A program made the translations under genes and the position numbers. Positions 48,303 through 59,435 of a stretch of 64,000 nucleotides of DNA are shown piece by piece (within the stretch, counting starts at the first letter, position 1; the number at the start of each line of letters is the position of its first letter). This DNA is from Oscarella lobularis (lineage: Eukaryota > Porifera > Homoscleromorpha > Homosclerophorida > Oscarellidae): the NCBI RefSeq assembly GCF_947507565.1, contig NC_089192.1, forward strand, positions 1,922,001 through 1,986,000. The letters are read 5' to 3'. The notes below the pieces were generated by a model that worked only from the letters and a program-made list of their open reading frames with translations, was not told where the DNA came from and did not search any database.

Positions 48303-49056
48303 TCGTATTACGGCAAGACTGTCTTTTGCAGTAACAGTGTGTTTTGTAGTTCTTCTGAGCCTGTAGTGTTGGTTTTTGTTACCTTGAAGCGGTCTGTTCA
48401 GCAATTTTTCCTACATATTTCCTCGACATGCTCTAGAATTAGAGGAAGCACACAATACGGCTGCGCGTGTAATTCACAGGGTCTGTTAGTGCCGGAAGCT
48501 TTAAATTCTGCAACCACTGGGACAGCTAGCTATATATAGGACTATCGCCCAAAACAGCCGACTGCAGGGTGGCGAATATAGCTCCCGTTCACCCTGCGTT
48601 CCGTCTAATAATGATTCAGCGTCATTCTGTATTCACTACTGCGAGAGAATTCCAGAACAAACCAAATAGTCTACGGGGTTCACGTTCGATCATGAAGCCC
48701 GCAACTAAAGGCTTGTGCCGTTCGGCATCTTTTTGTCTGTGGTCGTATGAGGACAAGTCGATCGGTGGATTGCCTGCAATACCATATGGTATCTTGTCTG
48801 CACTTGTCCGGGCACTTGAATCGAGTACCCCGGACGTTCCTTTAAGTGAAAGACGCCCCCTAACTCTTCCTTGAAGCGAAACGGGAGATTCGAGTCGGAT
48901 CTCTCTGCTTTCTTTGATTCAGGAATCCCTTCATCTACTCACGGTTCTGAATCGCGTGACTCTGAGACCGCCCATATTGAAAACCGTTGACCCCGCAACT
49001 TTCTGAAGCCAGACAAGATTGTAAAGGGTAATATATTTTGTCAGATGTTCTTATAG
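48303..49056. other. Intergenic stretch, possible extra exon of the hedge/PLAT gene
   Basis: A frame at 48333-48539 (VFCSSSEPVVLVFVTLKRSV ... GCACNSQGLLVPEALN) follows an acceptor-like TTTTGCAG and might be an alternative last exon, but no convincing donor joins it. The rest shows no recognised gene. Confidence 0.35.
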
Positions 49057-51975
49057 ATGCTTACTAACTTTAACCTCTTTCTGGAAAGGACAGTTACGAT
49101 CGACTTTCCTATGTTTCCTCAATCTCGAAAGAATCACGAGAGCGCGTTGATCGGCGACGAGCTTCATCTCTTCGGCGGCGTAAATAAAAAGTTGAATTTC
49201 CTTCCCCGAAGCGAAATTTGGACTTGCAACGTTCGAGAGAAGAAATGGACTTGCCGTCAGGCTGAAGGAACGCATATTCCTCCGTCTTGCGAAGGAGCAC
49301 AGTGCGTCGTCATCGACGGGATCATTTACTCATATGGCGGCAAAACGAACGCGTATTACGAAACAGGGTTTCTTGGGGAGTTGTATGGTTTGGATCCGAT
49401 CGTAATGAAATGGATCAAGGCAGAGACGCCCGCCCTTGAGATGAAACCGCAGCCACGCGCTTTCTGCTGCTTGTGGGCTATTGGAGGTCGACTGATCATG
49501 TTTGGGGGGAAGAATCCTCCTCAACCACATGATTCGCGACATGGATTACTTTCTTGCTTTGGTTATGGTGTGAACAACGAGCTTTATGAATTCAAATTCG
49601 GGGAAGGAAGAGACAATGGTATTTTTTGATATTAATTAACTCTAGGAATTTATATTCTTGCGTTTTCTAGGATATTGGTTAGATGTCGAATTGAGTGGAG
49701 AACCACCGCAACCACGTCACAGTGCTGCCATGGTGACAGTCGATGAACACAGAGGGTTACTCCATGGTGGAATAGGCTTTGATGACGCTTTTGTTCTTAA
49801 TTTGAGAGAAAAGGTATTCTCTTATTTCTTTATGCAATTACTAAATTTTTTCTAGGCTTGGATTGGCATCGTTTTTACTCCAAAGCCTTCTGCTCGTGGT
49901 TCTCACAGATTATGTCGATTAGAGAAAAGGGGATTTGAAGAAAAAAATTTCTTTGTCATGATCGGCGGTATTTATAATCTAGATTGCCTGAACAGCGGAT
50001 ACATAGTTGATTTGGATGGAAGAAAAGTGCATGCGGTAACGCTGTTGTTAATAGTTAGCGCCCTAGTAATAATGCTGGGACCTTCAGATTGATATGAGGC
50101 ACGATATTGCTCCAATATTTGAATTCACTCTTCACTGTGTCAGCAATCAGGACGGAACGGCGGAAATTATTCATTCTGGCGGTTTCACCAAAAAGCGCGG
50201 CTACAAGCCCATGATGGAAACAATTTCACTTGGTACTACTCCCTAACGGAATTCGATTCGCCTTCTTAATCTGACTTTCAGGTCCTGCCAATGACTCTTT
50301 TATGAAAATTGAGCCTCTCCTTGTACCCAGGAAGGTCTTCGATGAGCCAGTCCAGGCACGCGGTCCTCCCAGAGTCTTCGATGCGCCACGCCCTCCACCT
50401 AGAGGACCGCCTCCTAGAGGACCGCCTACAGAAAGTGAACCTATGATCCGGCATCTGCATTTGGATGGCATGAGGTAACGTCGCGTGGCGTACGTTTGTT
50501 CGTTGCTGATACAAAGTGGTGAAACTATAGGGAACGGCGAATCTATAATGACTCTAAATGTTATTTTTTATTGACTTTATGCTTAGGTCTGCGCTACAAG
50601 CTCGCTACGATGACCTTCAAGAATCAAGCGATTGCCAAAAGTGCCACTTTTGTTGCAGTGTTCATATGTTTTTATTTATCTTTTTGACAGCCTTCGTTAC
50701 CGAGATATTGAAAGTGATCTAAGAGAATGTAAAGAGAAATGCAGCATTCTTGAAGCAGAGAAGTGAGGAAACGAGGTTTGTTTTCTAACTGAGTGCAATG
50801 TACGGTTGTTGTTAGAGTTGAACTTGCGTCTCAATGCCAGACTGTCGAAGCTCAATGCCAATCTCTTACAGAGGAAAAGTAAAAATTGTTAGTAAAGATT
50901 CAATACTTTGATTACGTTGTTTTGCTCAGATCTGAAATGGAGTGGCGGCACCGAATCGAACGTCGTGGTCTACGGGGCCAACTTCGAACTCTTCAAGACT
51001 CACTTGAAGAAGCGCAACGCAGTCTCAACGAGTTCGTTGAGATTCTCAGCATAGCTCCCCAGCAAATTCAGCTTACCGATGAAAAGCTCGGAACAGGATC
51101 ATATGCAGGTTTCAAGCAGGCGATGACTAGTCGAATAAACAAATCTTTCCTTAGACGTGTATATTGGCTGCTGGCACGGCATGCATGTGGCCGTGAAAAA
51201 ATTCCACGAACTCATCACGACGGACAAAACTGTTCCTTTGTTTCGAAACGAAGTTCTCACGCTGAGCAAGCTTCATCATCCAAACATCGTTCGTACGTGC
51301 GGTGCGATAATGAGCCGAGGAGTTCCCTTCCAAATAGTTTCAGAACTACTCGAGGGATCTGTCAGCGAACTTATGGACGCCGCTCACTCGTCCCTCTATC
51401 TTTCCACTTACGAGCAACTGTCAATTTCGCTCGATATGACTTCAGCTCTTGCGTACATGCACGGACTCAGTCCACGTCCGTACATTCACGGCGACATTCG
51501 TCCTACAAACGTCTTAGTTACAAGAGAGATGAAGGCGAAACTCGCAGATTTGGGTGCCGCTCACTTGGTAGACAGCTCCAAGTCCGCCGGTCCTCTAAGT
51601 CCCAGCTATCTTCCTCCAGAGCGATTGCCTCCTTCGTCGGCGCGCAGCTCGTTGCGTGGCGACGTTTACAGTCTCGGTGTGTCACTCATTGAAATTTTCA
51701 CCGGTTTGGCGCCAGTGCAGGAAGAGAGAAGTCGTCAGCTGAGCCGTTTGATGAGTCGAGCTCGTCTACACGAGATGTGCTCGAACATGATTGCTGGTCT
51801 GCCTAGAGTAGAAGATCGTCCAACAAGTGTCGAATGTTTGACGATTTTGGGAAATGAGAGAGATGATTGCATCAGGGGCGGTTCTCGACCAATGAGGAGA
51901 TTGGTGAAAGGCGAGTTCAGAGGGGAGGGGCCCAATCGTCGTCACAACGTGGTTTTGCTTGACGTTTACATATAG
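49057..51975 (+). CDS. Kelch-repeat / coiled-coil / protein kinase fusion (10 exons, 803 aa)
   Basis: Exons 49057-49618, 49671-49813, 49856-50035, 50088-50232, 50282-50474, 50587-50640, 50691-50762, 50816-50878, 50930-51108 and 51155-51975 splice in phase to 803 codons plus stop. Residues ~1-350 are kelch-like (HLFGGVNKK; YSYGGKTN; MFGGKNPP; HGGIGF; MIGGIY). A Pro-rich linker (PPPRGPPPRGPP) and a coiled coil (~440-580) precede a kinase domain: LGTGSYAGDVYIGCWHGMHV, VAVKKF, HGDIRPTNVL, LADLGAA, SYLPPER and DVYSLGVSLIEIF. It resembles TKL-type Ser/Thr kinases. HGD and DLG replace HRD and DFG; catalytic Asp and Asn remain, so activity is likely but not certain. The first exon may have an upstream partner. 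Cytoplasmic. Confidence 0.85.
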
Positions 51976-51980
51976 CCAAA

Positions 51981-51998
51981 AGCGTTGTCTCCAACGCT
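51981..51998 (+). terminator. 3'-UTR stem-loop of the kelch-kinase gene
   Basis: AGCGTTG-TCTC-CAACGCT, a 7 bp stem with a 4 nt loop, begins 5 nt after the stop codon. Confidence 0.4.
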
Positions 51999-52042
51999 GA
52001 GCAAGAAATTTATTCTATGATGGAGGCCTAATATTTTTATGC

Positions 52043-52048
52043 AATAAA
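52043..52048 (+). terminator. AATAAA poly(A) signal of the kelch-kinase gene
   Basis: AATAAA lies 67 nt after the stop codon at 51973-51975, within GCAATAAACG. Confidence 0.65.
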
Positions 52049-52225
52049 CGCGTTCTGTCTCTCTTAGGGAAATGGCATGCGATTGCATGATCGCCTATAT
52101 TGTTTCTTTTTTGTAGTCAAAATAAAAATCGAACAAAATGCAATGGTCTCGCGCAATTTTTACGACAATAATACATGCAGTAGCTTGTGACGGTATTAAT
52201 TAATTAATCATCTCAGATGCTGTGG

Positions 52226-52302
52226 CCCGTATGTCCGGGTAGGGTAAACGGTTTTTCCTCGTTTTTTCTCCAAAAGCAGTTTACCCTACCCGGACATACG
52301 GG
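52226..52302. repeat. Long foldback hairpin, 24 bp perfect stem
   Basis: 52226-52249 (CCCGTATGTCCGGGTAGGGT then AAAC) is perfectly complementary to 52279-52302, with a 29 nt T-rich loop (GGTTTTTCC...). The AGGGTAA core and the poly-T loop match the smaller hairpin at 8921-8965, and a decayed form occurs at 60377-60425. The surrounding 51976-52738 holds no recognised gene. Confidence 0.8.
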
Positions 52303-52738
52303 TATCAGACAAAACAATACAAGAACGCATGGCTATTGGCAGTCTCCGAGAGCTGCGCTTTTTCAAATAGACTCCTTGCGGAAGAGGCAAGTGAATTGCT
52401 TTGGGAAATTAATGTTTCTTATATTATAAAGATCAAGGTACAGCAAATTTATCTGGTACATGCACGAAGGTCTGTCTCAAGTATCTTCTGAAAGGACTTG
52501 ACTCACTCCTTCCTGAAGAACCGATTCCCTATCTAGTATCAGCAAGCGTACACTAAAAAACAAGACTTTACAAAGGGAATTGGAAATTCAGGTGGATTCG
52601 ACGCCCTCTCCTCATCAAAAAACCTTCCAACGATCCACACTTGGGAACATCATCGATCCAAGTTTCTTGATGAACTTGACTCTTATTTTTGTGAGATACA
52701 ATGCTCGATACAATAATAGTGAGTACGTAGTTACACTG

Positions 52739-53617
52739 TTATTGTGGGCCTAAAAATAACACTGAGACCAGTAAATAAAAATTGAAGCAAAATAAGAGGT
52801 ACTTACCGGAAAAAATTGAGGCTACTTCTTTCTTTTTTAAGTAGCCTACGTCCTTCATAGAAGAAATAAAGTGACTGGGGGTTGCTCTTCTGCCGAACTT
52901 GTTCGCCAACGCGTCCAGCATATCTAGAGCTCGTTCGTGATCGTTCTGTGTTTCTCCAAACGAATGCAGTTGGAAACGCTGGAAGGATTCTGGTCCCAAA
53001 GATCTGCCAACAAGTTTCCAAACTGGTTGAATGCGCTCAGCCGCTCGAAGTAGTTCGGGTCCAGTCATTGGTTCATTATGGTAGTCCTCATCAAATAGAG
53101 AAGAGATTTCCCCATGAAAAGTACTACTGAAATCGTCGACTAGCCAGCGGAGATTGTAATGTTGCCCAAAGAGCGTCTACGCGAGCCATGTATTGCAACA
53201 TGGTTGCTATTGTGTGCGGACTGTTCGTTGTTTTGGGCAATGTTGTTTGTATCATTTTCTTACTTGAAATGTAATGAACGAAAACACGAATGAAATTGTC
53301 GTTCTTTGTTTTAGCCGTTATAACACCTAAATGAAAAGAAACGATTTACGTATCACGTACACGAAATCTCAAGCTATGTATCTTGATTAATTGAGTGAAC
53401 CTTTTGTAGAAGGACCATTATCCATCACTGTTATGTGCCTATAGCCTAGCTTAAATGTACATTTAGGCTAGGCTATAGGCACACTAGCCGTCAGCTATAC
53501 GAGCTTAGTAAGGCGGGAACACATGTACTCTACACGTTACGCGAAACGCGAATGCATACCTTTGACTTCTGAGACAATAACGGCGATAATAAGAGCGATA
53601 TTCACTTGGTTAGACAT
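52739..53617 (-). CDS. Small death-domain protein with N-terminal hydrophobic leader (4 exons, 154 aa)
   Basis: Exons 53560-53617, 53264-53326, 52807-53139 and 52739-52749 join with GT-AG introns in consistent phase to 154 codons plus stop. The leader MSNQVNIALIIAVIVSEVKG is a probable signal peptide or signal anchor. Exon 3 encodes a death-fold domain: LRAAERIQPVWKLVGRSLG, then RALDMLDALANKFGRRAT and FISSMKDVGYLKKKEV, the typical W-x-x-hGRxLG, L-x-x-W/h and L-x-x-L-x-x-hG pattern. A leader on a normally cytosolic domain is odd; the ectodomain would be only ~25-45 residues with no second TM. The exon 2 to 3 acceptor (GGCTAG) has a weak polypyrimidine tract. Confidence 0.65.
53434..53483. repeat. 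Near-perfect 50 bp palindrome
   Basis: The two 25-base halves (left half begins TGTGCCTATAGCCTAGC) are reverse complements apart from one mismatched pair, with the centre at GTAC and no loop. Confidence 0.75.
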
Positions 53618-54491
53618 GCTCCCTTAACTTTCCTTCGTAGTCAATTCCGAGCAATGATCGAAGCCAACTGACCTTGTTCTTCTATACATTTGCCAATTTA
53701 TATGCATCCTGCTGCACGTGATCCAATGCAGCTTTCTCCCCTACTTTAGTGACGTCACGATTGGTAAAAGCATTATCTGGGTCCCATCAGCCGAGGTCCA
53801 GAAGACTGAAGTCGTTCAGAATGTCGCTCTTTTCCTTTCATTTCGTTGTCTCTCGCCGCGCGCACGAGTTCGGAAAGTTGATCAAACGTCCTAAAAAGAC
53901 CGTTAAAGCAAGCGACACCCTAAAGATGCGAAGCAGTGGAGCGATTTTTTGAACGAGCGTCGGCCATTTTGAAAAGAAGATACCCGGATAAGAGTGAACT
54001 TCTACATCCGTTTCAATATGGTTTCAAGCCTCTTTCGACGAAGCTATCGCTCCAACGGGCAGCGAGTTAGGTACTTTATAGGTGGACAAGGTGTCGTAGA
54101 CCGTTTCTAGAGCGCAATTCTCGCACAAAACGATCGTTTCGTTCAACCTATTGCGACTGATCAGGTCTGTTGCGTGCATCTACGTGCAGGTATGCCGAGA
54201 CAATACGGTTATTCGCATTACTAAAGGGAAAGGGTCCCCTAAATTGTTTAACCGGTTCGTGTCCGAAGCCCTCCACGCTTGACAATGTAGTCCAGGTAAC
54301 TTGGATATGTCTTATCTGTGCAATCAAGTAATCGGGCACAGCGGTTAGCAACCTGAAACAATTTTTTAAATGCAGCACAATTCAATAATCAACGACGGAC
54401 GAAAACTGTTTACGCGCAGTACACAATCAAACACAAATGAATGGACAAAGGTACATTGGTCTCCTTGTGTTCAGTCTTTGAATGAGCCAAA
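53618..54491. other. Intergenic stretch including the duplicated 3' flank of the four-TM gene
   Basis: 54250-54490 matches 6737-7170 in reverse complement (for example GTGGAGGGCTTCGGACACG and GTGCCCGATTACTTGATTGC), without the MITE-like insertion. No gene is recognised in the remainder. Confidence 0.6.
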
Positions 54492-55274
54492 TTAGGTTAT
54501 TGGCTTCAACTCTTCAGAGTGAGGTGGGCCGGATGAACTGACGTACGTATTTCTGTCATGGGGCCCAGTGACGTAGATTACTGATTGCTGGGGCGCTTGG
54601 TAGAGTGTCAAATAGCGGCAGCAGAAGCAGCATAGGGAAAACGATTGAGCGTAGGCAGCGACTGTAAGGACTATGCTAAAGATAAAAAGAAGAAGTGTCA
54701 ATGAGAATATAGCAATTCCAAGATCCTTGCTAGCAGACGGCGTATAGAAGTAGGTGTCGTAGCCGTACAAATAATCATATATGAAGAAATAACCAGGCCA
54801 TGCCGATGCTCCAATTGTGAACGGAATCGAAATTGCCCATATCACCCCGACGCTATTGCGAGCCTGAAAGATAAAAAATTGTCAAGGAGAAGTTGATACT
54901 GTGACATTGTACTTTTTTTGACGCGCCACAAGTTGTTTGCGCTACACCTGTCAACGCAGCTCCAAGAAGAACAAACTGTAAAATGAATCGATAGTGTGAG
55001 ATTAATTATTATTTTATCCTACAGAAATGGCCAACTGCGTAGGAACTGTGAACTCTCTCATCACTTTAGCAGTAAAGTAGGGATGATGAAAATCTTCCTG
55101 TTCCCAGCGAAAGATGTAGGCGACGAGAAGAAAAAAAATGACGCTCGCGTTCAGAGTTGCGATGATCGTGAATAGGAAAAGAAGACGAGGAATTTTAGTG
55201 ACCGGAGTCCGATTGCCAGTCTCAACGGTCGTCGACGACGGCAACGGTTGCGGATTGAAGTGTGACTGCGCCAT
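54492..55274 (-). CDS. Four-transmembrane (tetraspan-type) membrane protein (3 exons, 217 aa)
   Basis: Exons 55023-55274, 54946-54975 and 54492-54863 splice in phase 0 (donors GTAGGA and GTAGCG) to 217 codons plus stop. I chose the ATG starting MAQSHFNPQPLPSS. Hydrophobic segments: IPRLLFLFTIIATLNASVIF; LAISFVLLGAALTG; IWAISIPFTIGASAWPGYFF; and LGIAIFSLTLLLFIFSIVL, followed by SLCCFCC, a possible palmitoylation cluster, and a polar tail. The topology suggests MARVEL/MS4A-like tetraspan proteins, but I cannot assign a family. Exon 3 and the 3' flank are duplicated inverted at 6392-7170. Confidence 0.75.
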
Positions 55275-56099
55275 CAGAGGGGAAGATGCAAATAGCGGAA
55301 AAAGCAAATAAGTGGCTTCGCAGGTCCGCTGGGAGGGATTTTGATTGAGCTCCCGGACCAAGTCGAAGTTCCTGGGGCATTATATCGCCTTTGTTCCACG
55401 TGACTTAATTAACGATGTTGCGTGACGTAATAGGTACATTCTGGCCACCAGCTGCGAGTCCGGGCTTCCTTGCTCTTTCTGTCATCGTTTCTCGGCGTAG
55501 ATGTGATTTCGTCTATTACTAGAGAATGACGGCCCGGTGTTGGTCATCATGCATAGCCTTTTACCGCTTACAGTACGCGAGCGCGTTAGATAGAGTGAAG
55601 TCAGAAAATTTCACGTTACATATTTTCACGCTGTTTTACATACATCACAGTGTTGCAGCTCAGTCCTACACTGCATACATAGGGCTCATGTTTAGGAATC
55701 ATTAGGATCGTAATTTGGGCGCTCTCTGATACTGTATTTCAAGTTTATGTGAACATATCAGTATGCATAAAGGCCATGTGTAGGTATGTGTACGCGTCAT
55801 ACTTACCCGTACACGCGTACACATGCATATACTGTACATGAGTGGTTACTTTTAATTGTGACGTCAGAGCGTGACATTAGAAACCGTGGTTTTGGTTTCT
55901 CAGCGCATTTATGAAACGGAGAATAGTACAGAACAATTTGAAACGGGGATTGTAAGCATTTTAGATGACCACCTCAGTTGTACGGGACGGCAAACGCAGT
56001 TTGCGAGCCCGTATAACGGCGGAGGGCTCTCTCTCAAACAGGATCTTAGGGCCAGAAGTGTCGTTCTGTCTGCCTGTCTTGTCTGTCTCTATCTCTGTT
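55275..56099. other. Intergenic stretch with an inverted repeat
   Basis: No gene is recognised. ATGTGTACGCGT (about 55786-55797) and ACGCGTACACAT (about 55812-55823) form a 12 bp inverted repeat around a 14 nt spacer. Confidence 0.5.
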
Positions 56100-57883
56100 T
56101 GCCACGCTCCGGGGTAATGGTCAAAGAAGTGTAGTCGTTTTCGCTCTATTTTTCGCAGGACACGTTTCCGCTATTAGTAGGAGGCTTTCTAAGGCACTTT
56201 TTCTACCCGCTGACGTCTTCACGAAAAAGTGAGGCTCCCTAAGGTGTCTCACGCACAGATTTTCGCCTTGCGAAGCGCAAGGTAAAGCTCGAGACGCGAG
56301 TGGAGATATTCCATTCAACGGTACTCTGAATGCCTACAGTTAAACGGGTTCGTCGACCCAACTAAGTGGCTCCCCATCGCCCAAGAGCCGAATTCATCTG
56401 TCGCCGTTTCGAAGCTCTTCTCTCCTCCCTCGTATGTCGAATTCTTTTCTCCGTTGCGCGAAGAAAAGCTATAAGGTGTGTCTCCATGTGGTTTGATTTA
56501 TGCGAGCGCACGATTTTCGCAGCGGTCGCCGCGTGCCAAAATCCCTTCGCTAGTGTTTCTCAACCCCCAAAAGGGGCCTCACCCGTTTACCGCAACGGGC
56601 TGCCATATACGTGTAGGTATCTATAGATTGATGTGAACTCGCAGCAAAGTACGAAGAGCGTGTCACTTAACTGTACTGCACTCACACGTAAATAAACTCT
56701 CGTGTTGCAAATATTTTATCGTGGAGTTCCTATAGAAAACGTCATAGCCTCTGCTCGAAACTCTAACAAGCGAAACGAAAATCATCTTGAAAGTGGGTGA
56801 CGTACACACCAATCTCTTGTACTTGCATTCGTCTTCTCTTTTTTTAGTTTATCGACTTTGTCTCTGCTGATTAGCGTCCTAGTTGAATTGGGGGATGAGC
56901 TCCATAGATTCTTTGTAAGACGTTTGGATGCTTGGGAACGACAATGAAACAGGGATCATGGCTAATATGTAGCAGTAAGCCGCCGTCTTGAATAACCTAT
57001 GGGACCTAACCTAAGTGTCATAAGCAGGATTTTTTTCAACGCTGACGCTGAACGATTTCAAAGCATCAACTTCACCTTGGCAATCTTATCTATCAGTTCC
57101 AGTTTGAAAAATTATTCGAGATTGGTCGATCGTGTCTTAATTGGCAAATTGGCAAGTTAGTCAAAGCGTTTTACGTGTGTTTTGTTAGGGTCGGTTCGTG
57201 CTAGGGAGAAGAGAAGCGCCGTCTATTTGAGTAAATTGTCGCCGCTGATCAAAGTAAGCTTACAGTGGCCTCTGCGATCGCTTCATGGTCGCCCGATCAC
57301 AGGAGCCTGTATGTATCATCTTACATCTCGAGTAACGCTCTTCATAGAAGAGAGAGTAATACGCTAGTTTCACATGCTTATGGGCGAACAATATCTAGAG
57401 CGTAACTGCTTTCTACTGCGACATTGGTGATGCACAGTAGTGGCTGTGGACGCAGGTGCGGCTACCTCTGGAAGTGGTGATGATGTTGTGACCTACTAGG
57501 TCGGTGCCGCGGTAGGTCAGTTGTGAATGTTCCGCAGTTGGATTGCGTTGTCGCTGTAATTGGGTAATAGACGTGCCCATGCGTGATCATCATTTCATCG
57601 TTCTCGGAGCGCGGAATGTCCTGACGTGATGCAATCATCCGATGCTGCAGCGCTTCCACAGGGAATCGTTGCAGAATCACAGAGGACGTGATACATGAGT
57701 CTGTTTTATTGCATGGTGTACTTCTTGCTCTACGCAGTTGGGGTTTAGGGGAGGAGGGATTTTGTGCGTGTGCGTGTCTTTATAGTTAGGGCGCGGCGCG
57801 ACGCAATGAAAAATAGACGAGGAATTAATTTTTATTCAATAAACCCGGAAATAAACCGGAAGTTAACTCAAGCTACAAATGGT

Positions 57884-58186
57884 CGTCCTTTCGGCGTCTT
57901 CAGGCTTGGGAGGGCGATTCACCCACGCCCCCTGGTGGACCCGGAGCCCGGAGCTTCGATTGACCCACGAAGCACGGGGTACGGCCTCTTTATCCTCGAT
58001 TGGCCTCGGAGATGGCCTTGGGAGTGAAGCGTCCTCGGATGTGAGTCCGCCACCCATGTTATCCAAGGGGACCGCTATTGTTACCCACCGCGTCTCGCCA
58101 TAGTGGGGAAGCCAACTCTATCGGCCCCTGCTATAGAGGTGTGGCCTCTTTCACCTCATTGGCCTCGGAGGTCTTTGGGAGTAGAT
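57884..58186. other. Highly conserved core of the direct repeat, right copy
   Basis: 303 bases, about five differences from 3377-3680, including one missing G. It keeps the two internal ATTGGCCTCGGAG-containing units. Confidence 0.55.
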
Positions 58187-58383
58187 AACACGCCTGGGCA
58201 AGAACGTCACCAAAGTGATTTCAAACGAGTTTCTAGCACGGGATGAAGAAAAAAAGGTATCAGTAACAAAAAATAATGCTTCCCCCTCAAAGTATAAGTC
58301 ACCTGTTTACGCAACGCCGTGAAAAATTATTATACAAGAAGAACAAGGGAATAGTATTGTGCGTTGTGATGAGTTCATGCTAT

Positions 58384-59045
58384 TTTTCACGGCCACTTGC
58401 ATGCCGTGCCAGAAGGAAATGCACACGTCTGCAAAAGGAAAAGAAAGATGTGCGTTACGTTCTGCTTAACCACCTGCATAAGCACCTGTTCCGAGCTTTT
58501 CATCGGTAAGCTGAACTTGCTGGGAGGTAAGCTGAGAATTGCAACAAACTCGTTCAGACTGCGTTGCGCTTCTTCAAGTGAGTCTAGAAGAGTTTGACGT
58601 CGACACTCAAGACCACGACGTTCGGTTCGGTGTTGCCGCTCCATTTCAGATCTGAGCAAAAATTAACTTAATGAAACTTCTATTCGAATTATCGAATCTC
58701 TTTATTATTTTTGCTTTTCGCCTGTAAGAAATATGCATTGAGCTTCGAGAGTCAGGCACCGAGAAGCAATTTCAACTCTATAAACAACCGTACTTGGTAC
58801 TTCGCCTACTCAGTTAGAGAACAACTTTACTTTCCTCACTTGTCTCAAGATTGGCGCATCGTTCTCATTCAATATCTCGGAAACGAAGGCTGCCAAAATG
58901 ATTATTTATAACAGGAGAATACTCGAACGAAAGGAGCCCTTTTGACGATCGCTCAAACTTCGAAGGTCATCGTAGCGAACTTGTAGCGCAGACCTGTACA
59001 TAAAGTCAATAAGAAAATAAGAATTGAAGTAATAGCGTACATTTC
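58384..59045 (-). pseudogene. Kelch-kinase pseudogene, right copy, truncated
   Basis: On the minus strand it carries coiled-coil exons (SEMERQHRTERRGL; DSLEEAQRSLNEFVAIL) and the kinase-domain start (SGTACKWP in one frame, GMQVAVK in another) that match 50690-51210 of the intact gene. It reaches slightly further into the kinase domain than the left copy (GATGAGTTCATG matches the HEL codons). It lacks the kelch part and is interrupted by stops. Confidence 0.7.
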
Positions 59046-59289
59046 AGCTAGAAAAGGTTCATTTCGTTGCCTAAAGTTTCACCGCTTAATTGAGAGCATC
59101 TAAAAAATTAGAAACATTACGTAATATTAATATAGAGATCGTTTTACCATGATGCTCGGGGACCATACGGGTAAAAGTCGGAATGCCCCACGGAGAGCGA
59201 GACGGACAGCCTTAGAGAAAAAATTAGAATCCAAATAGTCTTCAGTATGTCCTAGGTATACTCAAATGTAGAGTCGCCAGAACGCCTAC

Positions 59290-59435
59290 TTAAGAATCTT
59301 GTGCTGAGAGTGTGGCTCTATCATCATCGCGCATATACCTAAGAATCTTGTGATGAGAACGCGTTCCTATCATCGTACGTATCTTGTGCTGACAATGTGG
59401 CTCTATAACCGTGGGTCTCCCTAGGAATCTTGTAC
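59290..59435. repeat. Degenerate tandem repeat, ~40-50 bp unit, about 3.3 copies
   Basis: Successive units begin TAAGAATCTTGTGCTGAGAG, TAAGAATCTTGTGATGAGAA, ATCTTGTGCTGACAATG and TAGGAATCTTGT, with a shared GTGGCTCTAT portion in two of them. Confidence 0.7.

Larger units (their letters stand above)
56100..59092. repeat. Right copy of ~3 kb direct repeat
   Basis: Same orientation as 1615-4591 and collinear throughout. The match ends at TTTCACCGCTTAATTG (59077-59092), where the left copy continues into further kelch-kinase homology, so this copy is truncated at that side. It contains the conserved 304 bp core (57884-58186) and an antisense kinase remnant. Confidence 0.85.

Noticed and set aside
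48569-48874. 101-codon plus-strand frame between the hedge/PLAT and kelch-kinase genes
   Set aside because: No recognisable motif, no splice signals and no copy elsewhere in the window.
55784-55823. 12 bp ACGCGT inverted repeat as a transposon end pair
   Set aside because: Arms are short and no flanking duplication was found; noted only within the intergenic entry.
1615-59092. Terminal repeats of one enormous transposon or LTR element
   Set aside because: The copies contain host-gene fragments with introns and the interior holds ordinary multi-exon genes; no polymerase, integrase or transposase motifs were seen.
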